NCBI RefSeq assembly: GCF_000336575.1
Contig: NZ_AOPO01000001.1
Span: forward strand, 1-64,000
Direction of reading: 5' to 3'
From: Vreelandella titanicae BH1
Lineage (GTDB): Bacteria; Pseudomonadota; Gammaproteobacteria; Pseudomonadales; Halomonadaceae
Length of the DNA stretch: 64,000 bases
The notes beneath the pieces were generated by a model, which was not told the DNA's origin, ran no database searches, and saw only the letters and a program-made list of their open reading frames with translations. The translations under genes were made by a program, and so were the position numbers. Every line of letters begins with the position of its first letter. Within the stretch, counting starts at the first letter, position 1. Positions 1 to 6,803 of this stretch are shown here, in pieces.

Positions 1-1095
1 TGCTTCGCTGAACGCTAGGGTGATGTTAACGGTGTCGCCCGCTTTATAAGTACCGTTGGCATTCGTCGAGGTGACATTGGTTACACTCGGGTTCATCACG
101 TCAACGGTATGTGCAGTGCCGCTGGAGAAGCCCTCCGAGGCATTGCCTGCACCATCATTGATGTCGGTGCCGTCGTTCAGGTCAAGGCGCAAGTCGCCTT
201 CGCCAGTAATGGTATCCACAGTGACGGTGTAGCTACTGCCGGAACCTGAAATGGAGGCGATATTACCCGAAGCGCTGCCGGTGGTGTTGAGTAGGAAGTC
301 ATCGATAGAAACATCGTCGACGTCTTCGCTAAAGGTAACGGTGTAATCCACTGAGGAAGCATTGGCCGCAGGTGAACCACTGGGCGCAATACTCGTAACG
401 CTGGGCGCGACGGCATCGATGACAATGTCCTTGTTAGCACTTAGCGAGTTCGCGTCACCCGGTGTGGGTAGGGTGACCACCGCGTCGTTGCCTTCGGCAT
501 CCTGAAGGGTACCGCCATTGAGCAGGATCTCGCTGCCCGCCAGCGCCAGATCGCTGGTTTCATCGCCTGCTTGAACGGTATACGCAAACGTCAGCGTGTT
601 AGTCCCGGAGCCCGCCGTATAGTCAATGACTCGGTCAGTTGCCCCGGTTTCCAGCGTTAGCTGCGGCGTCCCGGTTACGGTCACAACTTCACTAAAGGTC
701 AGCGTAATATCAACGGTGTCACCCGCTTTATAAGTCCCGTCGGCCGTCGGCGAAGTGACGTTGGTGACGCTCGGCTTGACCAGATCAACGCTGTGAGCCG
801 TACCGCTGGTGTAGCCTGCCGGGGCATTGGTGGCCCCATCGTCGATATCGGTGCCACTGTTAAGATCCAGGCGCAGGTCGCCTTCACCGCTAATACCGGT
901 AACGCTGACCGTATAGCTGTCACCGCTGCCAGCAACCGCACTAATCGTGCCAGAGGCGGTGCCGGTGGAGGTAAGGGTGAAATCATCGGCAGAGACATTG
1001 CTGACGCTTTCGCTAAAGGTAACGGTGTAATCGACGGATGCAGCATTGGCATCGGGTGAACCGCTGGGGGCAATACTGGTAACGCTGGGAGCCAC
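1..1095 (-). repeat. 684-bp (228-residue) adhesin module repeat
   Basis: Within the interrupted adhesin frame, the module beginning VAPSVTSIAPSG at 1095 recurs beginning at 411, an offset of exactly 684 bp. Each unit joins a segment of about 105 residues (VDYTVTFSE...GEGDLRLDLN...GTAHSVD) to one of about 120 residues (PSVTNVT...GTYKAGDTV...LTFSE). The second unit runs off the window edge. The copies are clearly homologous but not identical, as in many bacterial Ig-like repeat adhesins. Confidence 0.75.
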
Positions 1096-1494
1096 ATCGT
1101 CGGTGACGTTGATGGTGACATCTTGCGTTGATGCGGTATTGCCATCGGTGGCTTGTACGCTGAGCGTATAGCTGCCGGTCGCACTGGCATCGAGCTGGCT
1201 GGTATCGCTCAGGGTGATTTCGCCCGTGGCGCCATCGATAGTGAAGGCATTGCCAGTGTTGCCGGACTTGATGGAGTAGCTCACCGAGTTATCGTCACCG
1301 GTAGTGGCGACAGTGCCCAGGGAAGTGCTGTTGGTATCGCTCTCGTTAACGCTAAAGGATTGGCCGGTGGTGATGGCCGGGGCGATATCGTTAACTGCTA
1401 TGGTAACGGTTTCATCGGTAGAACTATTACCATCATTAGCACGTAGAGTGAGGGTGTAACTCTGGTTGTTTTCAAAGTCGAGGGCTGCTTCACC
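1..1494 (-). pseudogene. Downstream part of interrupted cadherin/Ig-like repeat adhesin
   Basis: Reading the minus strand past the TGA at 1497-1495, the same frame stays open for all 498 codons to the window edge; I checked every codon. It encodes the rest of a cadherin-like repeat (LTLRANDGNSS...), a second cadherin-like repeat (SVSYSIKSGN, GEITLSD), then alternating Ig-like modules with SVTSIAPSGSP, VDYTVTFSE and GTYKAGDTV signatures. The protein is evidently the continuation of the DUF4347 gene upstream. It has no start or ribosome site of its own after the stop, so it should be expressed only by read-through. The 3' end lies outside the window, so total length and any C-terminal secretion signal are unknown. 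Confidence 0.8.
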
Positions 1495-2730
1495 TCATGC
1501 ATTTAACGTGACTTCGCCGTTGGAAGCATTGATATCAAAGTAGTCTTCCCCTGTACCACCGACAATCGAATAAGTGACCGAATCAATTCCGCCACCATCG
1601 CCATCGTTCGCTTCTACATCGCTATCCGCCAGCACCACTAAGCCACTGATGGAGGTTTCATCGATATTGCCTCCATTAACAGTGGTGAATACTGGCGGAT
1701 TGTCTGCCACCGCGGTAGTAAAGCTAATCTCGTCGAAGTAAAACTGTACCGGATCAGCTGACGTCATAGTAAAAGAGGTTATGTTGGTAAAGCTATCAAG
1801 CCCGACCTTTATAGCATTATCGCCAGCAATAGCGCTGGGGATATCAGCGTTAATATCTTGACCGTTTGCAGTAAAAGTAACTACTGTGGGAGGGGGATAG
1901 GCGCTTCCTGTTGTAGTAGTCGTTACAAGCTCAATCTCCCCCATATTGATGGCTTGATCGAAAGTGAACGTATAAACGATATCATTGACAGTACCGTACT
2001 CCGTGGAACTTACTACTTGACCGTTTAGGTTGAACCCATCGACGTTATCAAACTCCATGTAGGCAACGCCAGACGCCGAGATCGTCATGGTAACGCCATC
2101 AACAGTTTCTCTTACTGCTCGGTCGCTGCCAGTTCCAACTTGGCTGGTGTCGCCTGAATCCCAATTAAATACAGATTCTGCCGCCAGCAGCCCCTGCCAA
2201 GTGCTCTGTTGCTCAATACCTATTAAGCTGCTGGTTTCCACTTGACCATACTGCTGCTCTAACACCCAGTTGCCGCCAAGGCTGTTCGCACCGGTTAAGT
2301 CATCGGAAGCGGCCACATCCGCCCCAGTTACCCGTGCTAGCGCCTCCACATACCGCAGTCCCTGCTCGCCCGCGCCAACATCACAGCCGTAAATAAGGAT
2401 GTCGCCGTTTGGCCCCAATGCTTCGCCCCATTGTTCCAGGAAGCTGGCATAACCCGGCAGAGTCTCGCTATCAAGCGTGCTGTTACCAAGCGCTAGGCGC
2501 CCTTCACTGCCGTGGGAAACCAGGTGGATGGCGTCAAATTCGCCGCGCTGTGCTAACGCCTGGGCGATTTGTTCAACGCCGCTGGTGTTAGAGTTTAAGA
2601 GTATGACCTCGGTATCGTAGGCCACGCCGTTAAGCAGTGTTTGGTAATCGTCAACTCGGGGGTCGACGAAGATGACTTCGTTACGACCAGTCGATTGGCT
2701 TGGGGGCGTTTGGCGGGTGGGAGTATTCAT
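1495..2730 (-). CDS. DUF4347 domain adhesin, N-terminal part, cut by premature TGA
   Basis: From the ATG at 2730 (an in-frame GTG lies at 2739, but AAAGAG is better spaced for the ATG), residues about 15-165 form a DUF4347 domain. It has the paired motifs LVSHG (His73) and IYGCD (Cys116), which resemble a caspase-like His/Cys pair. A typical LIGIEQQSTWQGLLA junction follows, then a sugar-binding-like beta domain and the start of a cadherin repeat (DNPPVFTTVNGG). Such proteins are normally surface or secreted adhesins of several thousand residues. Here the frame stops at TGA 1497-1495 inside the first cadherin repeat, directly after GEVTLNA, and the homologous sequence continues in frame. A nonsense mutation is the simplest reading; a sequencing error or programmed read-through are alternatives. 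Confidence 0.75.
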   Translation of the reverse strand: MNTPTRQTPPSQSTGRNEVIFVDPRVDDYQTLLNGVAYDTEVILLNSNTSGVEQIAQALAQRGEFDAIHLVSHGSEGRLALGNSTLDSETLPGYASFLEQWGEALGPNGDILIYGCDVGAGEQGLRYVEALARVTGADVAASDDLTGANSLGGNWVLEQQYGQVETSSLIGIEQQSTWQGLLAAESVFNWDSGDTSQVGTGSDRAVRETVDGVTMTISASGVAYMEFDNVDGFNLNGQVVSSTEYGTVNDIVYTFTFDQAINMGEIELVTTTTTGSAYPPPTVVTFTANGQDINADIPSAIAGDNAIKVGLDSFTNITSFTMTSADPVQFYFDEISFTTAVADNPPVFTTVNGGNIDETSISGLVVLADSDVEANDGDGGGIDSVTYSIVGGTGEDYFDINASNGEVTLNA

Positions 2731-2829
2731 AAAGAGCACACTCTTTAAGTTGTCTAGAGATTTGGTTGTATGTTTGTGTATATTTTATCTGTAAGCATTT
2801 GTTTATATGTATTTTTTATATGGCTTTTC

Positions 2830-3165
2830 TTATACGGCATCGACCCGGCAATAGGCAAGTGACAGGCTGGAGCTGTCGCCGTCAAAGATAGCAACCCGAA
2901 GCGCTGTAATGTCCATTTTAATGCTCCTAGTGCAGTTCTTTTCTCCAGGATCTTTCGAGAGCACGTCGCTGACAAGGGGTTGTGAGAAGCTGATACTGAA
3001 GTGATCCGTTGTGCTGTGGGTGACCGTTCTAGTAATTTCAGTGATACCCAACTGATACTGTGATTCTGCGGCATTTAAGCTGAAATGCTGAGTATGACAG
3101 CCGTCACAGAGTAAGCGACACTGTCTGTGATTAATATAAAGACGCTCACAGGGTGAAAGATGCAT
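2830..3165 (-). CDS. Hypothetical small protein (doubtful)
   Basis: An open frame of 111 residues starts MHLSPCERLY and has a cysteine cluster near the N-terminus (CRLLCDGCHTQH). It ends MDITALRVAIFDGDSSSLSLAYCRVDAV in the last part, where an internal ATG at 2917 could start a 28-residue peptide. I recognise no family. The possible ribosome site (GGGA about 10 bases upstream) is weak, and a second overlapping frame in another phase is equally open. It may be a gene remnant or non-coding; its position upstream of the adhesin is the only context. Confidence 0.2.
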   Translation of the reverse strand: MHLSPCERLYINHRQCRLLCDGCHTQHFSLNAAESQYQLGITEITRTVTHSTTDHFSISFSQPLVSDVLSKDPGEKNCTRSIKMDITALRVAIFDGDSSSLSLAYCRVDAV

Positions 3166-3330
3166 ACATTGGATTTCCCTATTTCAACACTGCTGGATGA
3201 TCTGGTCGCTCTATTAGGCCCATCTTTCCACGTTCAGAAACACGTGATCGCGCTCTTCGCTACATCAAAGGGCCCCGCTGCTTTGTGAAGTGTCCTGAAT
3301 CTTTATTTGATTTTTATTGTTTAGATTTTC

Positions 3331-3351
3331 TTACCACTTACCACTTACCAC
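3331..3351. repeat. Three tandem TTACCAC heptamers
   Basis: Three perfect head-to-tail copies of TTACCAC at 3331-3337, 3338-3344 and 3345-3351, followed by TTAT. This may be simple slippage or a regulator site array. Confidence 0.7.
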
Positions 3352-3581
3352 TTATACAATTTTGGGTTTCTTGAACGAAAAACAGTCATTGAAGTTTATT
3401 GAGAAAATTGCCAAATAAGTATTAATATTATGGTCGTTGGCCTAAGTGTGTGCAAGATTTTACTGCTAGGTTCAATGAGGCTATGGTGCTAGAGCGCGCA
3501 GCAGGGTTGACCACTACTAACGCAAAGCGGTTAGTGGCCTATAGCGAGTGGACAATGTTAGCCAGCGTAAGCATTAAAGTG

Positions 3582-3604
3582 ATGCCTTATTAAAGGCATT
3601 TTTA
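3582..3604 (+). terminator. Hairpin plus T-run upstream of tail-collar gene
   Basis: ATGCCTT (3582-3588) pairs with AAGGCAT (3593-3599) around a 4-base loop and is followed by a short T-run. It could terminate plus-strand transcription from upstream or act as a leader hairpin 25 bases before the tail-collar start codon. Confidence 0.4.
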
Positions 3605-3629
3605 TTACAACATTAACAAGGAGTGCTTT

Positions 3630-4175
3630 ATGGATCCATTTGTTGGGGAAATCAAAATGCTAGGTTTTGCATGGGCACCGGTGGACTGGGCTCTGTGCAA
3701 TGGTGCCCAGCTATCTATTGCACAGTATCAGGCTCTCTTCTCTTTGCTCGGCACCGTTTATGGCGGCAATGGCCAAACCGTTTTTAACCTGCCAGATCTG
3801 AGAGGGCGAATGCCCAGAGGGCAAGGTCAGGGAGCGGGCATGCCAAATGTCACTATCGGTGAGCAGGCTGGAGCGGAAAACCGCACACTGACTATCAATC
3901 AAATGCCTCAACATACCCATGCCGCAGGGGCAATGACCACACCTGATGCCGCCAATCAAGCCACGCCTGCCACAGGGGATTATCTAGCCAGCGGTAAAGT
4001 GGGCCTAAGTGACTCTGTACGTAATTACTTCCGTGGCACCCCCTCTGGCACGGTTGAGTTAGGCAATGGCCAAACGGGCATTAGCGGAGGGAGCCAACCG
4101 TTTAACGTTATGAACCCTTATCTCGCCCTGAACTTCAGTATTGCATTGCAGGGTATCTATCCATCCCGCCAATAG
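3630..4175 (+). CDS. Tail-collar domain protein (microcystin-dependent protein family)
   Basis: This 181-residue protein has the family's hallmark order. MDPFVGEIKMLGF comes at the start, then the WALCNGA turn, LFSLLGTVYGGNGQTVFNLPDLRGR (the collar core, about residues 33-57), a PQHTHAAG histidine motif near 93-100, and the C-terminal MNPYLALNFSIALQGIYPSR. Length and ends match the family, and an AAGGAG site sits 6 bases before the ATG. The fold is that of short phage tail fibres, but bacterial chromosomal copies are common outside prophages and their role is not settled. No capsid, terminase or sheath gene is nearby. The next gene is the frequent partner of this family. Confidence 0.9.
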   Translation: MDPFVGEIKMLGFAWAPVDWALCNGAQLSIAQYQALFSLLGTVYGGNGQTVFNLPDLRGRMPRGQGQGAGMPNVTIGEQAGAENRTLTINQMPQHTHAAGAMTTPDAANQATPATGDYLASGKVGLSDSVRNYFRGTPSGTVELGNGQTGISGGSQPFNVMNPYLALNFSIALQGIYPSRQ

Positions 4176-4238
4176 GTAGGGCAACAAGTGATGGTGGCCG
4201 AACGTTTGGAGGTTCGGCCTCTTATCGTAGGAGTCACG

Positions 4239-4559
4239 ATGTTAGGCACCATTACGGCGGCGGATTTTCAGCCGCTACAGGGAAAAGAGTGTACCTTTGA
4301 GGCGACCTCTGCGCTTTCGGTGAAGTTAACGGTCGAGCAAGTCACCAGCCGCCCCGACTGCCAAGTGCCGGGGGCAGGCGAGGCGCGGGAGCCTTTTGGT
4401 GTTCTTCTATCGGGGCAACAAGACGAGGTTGATTTTACCAGCGCCACCGGGGTCTTGCGCTTAGGCGACGGGGCAACGCTGGAAGGCGTTTACATTAACC
4501 GTGTGTTACCCCCAATGGGTGGCGACCCACGGCCCTGGTATCAACTGGTTTTTAACTAA
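4239..4559 (+). CDS. DUF6916-like small protein
   Basis: The protein is 106 residues long from the ATG at 4239, which has a well-spaced GGAG (4230-4233). An in-frame ATG at 4188 would add 17 residues but lacks a ribosome site. The sequence MLGTITAADFQPLQGKECTF followed by FGVLLSG and a C-terminal RPWYQLVFN resembles the small beta-rich DUF6916 family often encoded beside tail-collar proteins. There is no signal peptide or membrane segment. It is probably co-transcribed with the tail-collar gene 63 bases upstream. The family assignment is from memory of the pattern, and its molecular role is unknown. Confidence 0.7.
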   Translation: MLGTITAADFQPLQGKECTFEATSALSVKLTVEQVTSRPDCQVPGAGEAREPFGVLLSGQQDEVDFTSATGVLRLGDGATLEGVYINRVLPPMGGDPRPWYQLVFN

Positions 4560-4582
4560 TATTTTTACTAACTAATAGTTGA

Positions 4583-5083
4583 CTAGGGCGTTTGCGGATA
4601 CCAGACCCAGCGCTCTACCGCCCCCATTAGCCTTTCAAAGCGGAAGCCTAGCTGCTGGTAAAGCTGTTTGGCATACACATTAAATGGATCGACGGAGAGG
4701 GAAACGGGGCTCATAACTTGAGCCCCTGCTGACTGGACTGCCTTAAGAACGACAGCACCATAGCCTTTATTACGTGCCCCCTTGATCAGAGCGAGGTCGA
4801 GAATATGTACTTCATTAGCACCGAAATCCACGGTGACACGGCCGATCCGCTCACCCTGTTTCTCGATGATATAATACAAGGCATTGGGGTAGGCGGTTCC
4901 ATAACCGATTGCTTGGGCCTTAACCTGCATCTCAAGCAGCGCCTCAATCATATCTTGATCAGCCAGCGCCAGTTGCAGGTCTTGCCGGATATCTCGATAA
5001 AGCGCTTCAAGAAAAAGATTATCCGAATCTCTGGAGGGTCGAAGTTGCAACCCATCGTTTAAGTGTCCGCCAATACCTGACAT
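4583..5083 (-). CDS. GNAT-family N-acetyltransferase
   Basis: This 166-residue protein has the GNAT fold order: an N-terminal LQLRPSRDSDNLFLEALY strand-helix, a central YYIIEKQGERIGRVTVDF beta hairpin, acetyl-CoA-binding motif A around KGARNKGYGAVVLKAV (Arg-x-x-Gly-x-Gly type), then SLSVDPFNVYAKQLYQQLGF, the usual motif B with the NxxAxxLYxxLGF pattern. The substrate cannot be told from sequence. It is convergent with the DUF6916-like gene (24 bases apart), and GNAT enzymes are often found beside tail-collar genes, so it may belong to the same functional set. Confidence in the family is high; the substrate is unknown. Confidence 0.85.
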   Translation of the reverse strand: MSGIGGHLNDGLQLRPSRDSDNLFLEALYRDIRQDLQLALADQDMIEALLEMQVKAQAIGYGTAYPNALYYIIEKQGERIGRVTVDFGANEVHILDLALIKGARNKGYGAVVLKAVQSAGAQVMSPVSLSVDPFNVYAKQLYQQLGFRFERLMGAVERWVWYPQTP

Positions 5084-5423
5084 TCCGCTTCACCTTTTTC
5101 AGTTTTTGGACGATTGAACTGCCTACTGCAAGTTTGTGTCAAGTTTTTACTGCGCAGCCAAGGGATCTATTCAATAACCCCAACGCTTTAACCAGACGAT
5201 TACCTAACACGCTAACCACTTATCAGCCTAAAAAGCCTAAGCCATAAAATCAATAACTTAACATTATATACAAAACCTACACAGAAAAATTAAGCCAATA
5301 GCTGTAATAACTATAGATTACCAGCATGCTTTATTCACCACACAAAAAACAAGTGCAATCAAAAAGATAACTTCAATTTACAAAAAGAACATTAAAAACT
5401 CATACTTTTTAATCAAATTGTCG

Positions 5424-5453
5424 TTGACACTTGCAACTCCATGAGCCAATACT
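5424..5453 (+). promoter_or_regulatory. Candidate sigma-70 promoter for the giant-protein operon
   Basis: A consensus -35 TTGACA (5424-5429) is followed after 18 bases by AATACT (5448-5453), a partial -10 match. A second -10-like TATACT lies at 5462-5467 without a well-spaced -35. Confidence 0.35.
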
Positions 5454-5463
5454 TACTTAGGTA

Positions 5464-5482
5464 TACTACAAATAAAGTAGTA
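5464..5482. promoter_or_regulatory. Inverted repeat TACTAC / GTAGTA downstream of candidate promoter
   Basis: TACTAC (5464-5469) and GTAGTA (5477-5482) form a perfect 6-bp dyad with a 7-base A/T spacer, placed just after the candidate -10. This position would suit an operator or a 5'-UTR hairpin. Confidence 0.4.
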
Positions 5483-5545
5483 CGCCGCTCTGCATATTAA
5501 TGCTCTTTAATTTAAGAATTTAAGCCTATCTAGGGAGAATACATT

Positions 5546-5914
5546 ATGAGCGATACTCTTACAGCTGAATTAATGGCAAGCGCGCCGCTTAAATTCAGCT
5601 ATCCCATCACCCCAGAAGTTTCAATCGACACCACTGTGAGCGGCGATTCCCGCCAGAATGCAACAGTATCGATTATTTATGGATCAATGACGCTATGGTC
5701 GGGCACCATGACTCAGTTTGCTCCAGAGATTACAACCCCTTTCGAAATTAAGGCAGGCTCTATCACCATCGAAGAAGGTGGCACCTTTACACTGACAATA
5801 CCGACATCAATGCAGAACGGATCGGTGGCGGCCGACCTAACGATCACGACGGCCACGAGCAAGGTGCCTTTCAACGCCCTTGTCGCCACTTGGCCACTCT
5901 CCTCAGCGAATTAA
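5546..5914 (+). CDS. Unknown small beta-rich protein, first gene of giant-protein operon
   Basis: This 122-residue protein starts at an ATG with AGGGAG about 9 bases upstream. The sequence is rich in Ser/Thr and alternating hydrophobics (SIDTTVSGDSRQNATVSIIYG, ITTPFEIKAGSITIEEGGTFTLTIP), typical of a small beta sandwich. It contains no cysteine, signal peptide or membrane segment. I do not recognise a family. It is followed within about 120 bases by the next operon gene on the same strand. Being first and smallest, it could be an abundant structural or accessory component, but that is a guess. Confidence 0.6.
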   Translation: MSDTLTAELMASAPLKFSYPITPEVSIDTTVSGDSRQNATVSIIYGSMTLWSGTMTQFAPEITTPFEIKAGSITIEEGGTFTLTIPTSMQNGSVAADLTITTATSKVPFNALVATWPLSSAN

Positions 5915-6032
5915 TCCTGACCACAACGCCTACGCTTTGGTTCAAATGCCAGAGCGTAGTCTTTGTGTAGCACCGTCGTCATTCTGGCGCACGGGCTGGG
6001 TTTATCATCGACCTATGATCGGATCTGCAGTC

Positions 6033-6803
6033 ATGACGCAAGCCGAACAACTGCTCAATGGACGTCCTCGTGCACTCAGCACAGATGAGGTGATTGAATT
6101 TTTCAACGCCCTGCCCCCGCATCAAGCCACCGCGGGGCCTCTCACCATTGAGGCAAAAGTCTCCCCTGGCATGGGCCAGGTCGTTGTTAAGTTAGCACTG
6201 GCTGGCAGAGAAATAGGCAGGCATCTGCTCGGTTATACAGAGCAGGTGCTCATTCTGAATCTCGCCAACAATGGAGCCACTGCTACGGGAAAAATCAAGC
6301 TTGAGCTTAGAGCCGCGCCACATTTCTCCTCACTGGGAGCCGACGTCAGTGCCAAACAGTCAGGGCAAACTTTTTGCTTCAAGGGTGATATCGCCTCTTG
6401 GCAAGCTAACGGTTTGCCGGTAGTCGGCCACTATGTTACCCAGCTCGACGCCACTCTCACCGCCAGTACCACTGTGCGTGGAGTTTCCGCTAATACGGCC
6501 AATTTCGAATTCCGCTCTCTAGGGGACGCGGTTGCCGCCATGACAGCAACCCAATTAGCCCCAGTGCAAGTCTACCCAGATGAGATCAGCGTCGGCGACC
6601 TGCACATATGCAAGGGTGCGAAGATCACCCTGGCTGTGCCAACCGAGATAGGGCCCGGGATGCTGTTCCTACAATGTTTCTTTAAGACCGCCACCACCCC
6701 AGAAACACAGGTCTCAGCCTCGGTAGCTAACATCGCCTGGCCTCAGGTCGCTACCCCAAAAATGGTGTCCGACGAAGCGCGCGAAGGAGATCCGCATGAC
6801 TGA
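6033..6803 (+). CDS. Unknown protein, second gene of giant-protein operon
   Basis: I chose the ATG at 6033 (MTQAEQLLNG), giving 256 residues. Other in-frame starts exist at 6015 (ATG), 5946 (ATG) and 5880 (TTG, overlapping the previous gene); none has a strong ribosome site. After a short helical start (RALSTDEVIEFFNALP), the rest looks beta-rich with many Thr/Ala and few charged runs (LTIEAKVSPGMGQVVVKLAL, ATLTASTTVRGVSANTANFEF). There are two cysteines and no signal peptide. The 3' end overlaps the next start by 8 bases, so the two are translationally coupled. I recognise no family; a scaffold or carrier-type beta protein is the most I would infer. Confidence 0.6.
   Translation: MTQAEQLLNGRPRALSTDEVIEFFNALPPHQATAGPLTIEAKVSPGMGQVVVKLALAGREIGRHLLGYTEQVLILNLANNGATATGKIKLELRAAPHFSSLGADVSAKQSGQTFCFKGDIASWQANGLPVVGHYVTQLDATLTASTTVRGVSANTANFEFRSLGDAVAAMTATQLAPVQVYPDEISVGDLHICKGAKITLAVPTEIGPGMLFLQCFFKTATTPETQVSASVANIAWPQVATPKMVSDEAREGDPHD

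Larger units (their letters stand above)
3166..3629. other. AT-rich gene-free stretch between adhesin region and tail-collar gene
   Basis: No convincing coding frame. It contains a triple TTACCAC tandem repeat (3331-3351), a small hairpin with T-run (3582-3604), and the AAGGAG ribosome site (3618-3623) of the next gene. It is visibly richer in A/T than the flanking coding sequence and presumably holds the tail-collar gene promoter, which I could not place with confidence. Confidence 0.5.
5084..5545. other. AT-rich intergenic leader of the giant-protein operon
   Basis: These 460 bases have no credible coding frame and are much more A/T-rich than the operon that follows. They hold a candidate sigma-70 promoter (5424-5453), a perfect 6-bp inverted repeat (5464-5482) and a ribosome site AGGGAG before 5546. 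A leader this long and AT-rich suggests regulated or silenced (H-NS-like) expression; that is inference. Confidence 0.55.

Noticed and set aside
1495..1497. Selenocysteine at the adhesin TGA
   Set aside because: No reason for selenocysteine in a cadherin repeat and no SECIS-like hairpin seen just downstream; nonsense mutation is simpler.
2754..3074. 106-residue minus frame overlapping another small frame
   Set aside because: No family, no ribosome site, ends in low-complexity AT-rich sequence.
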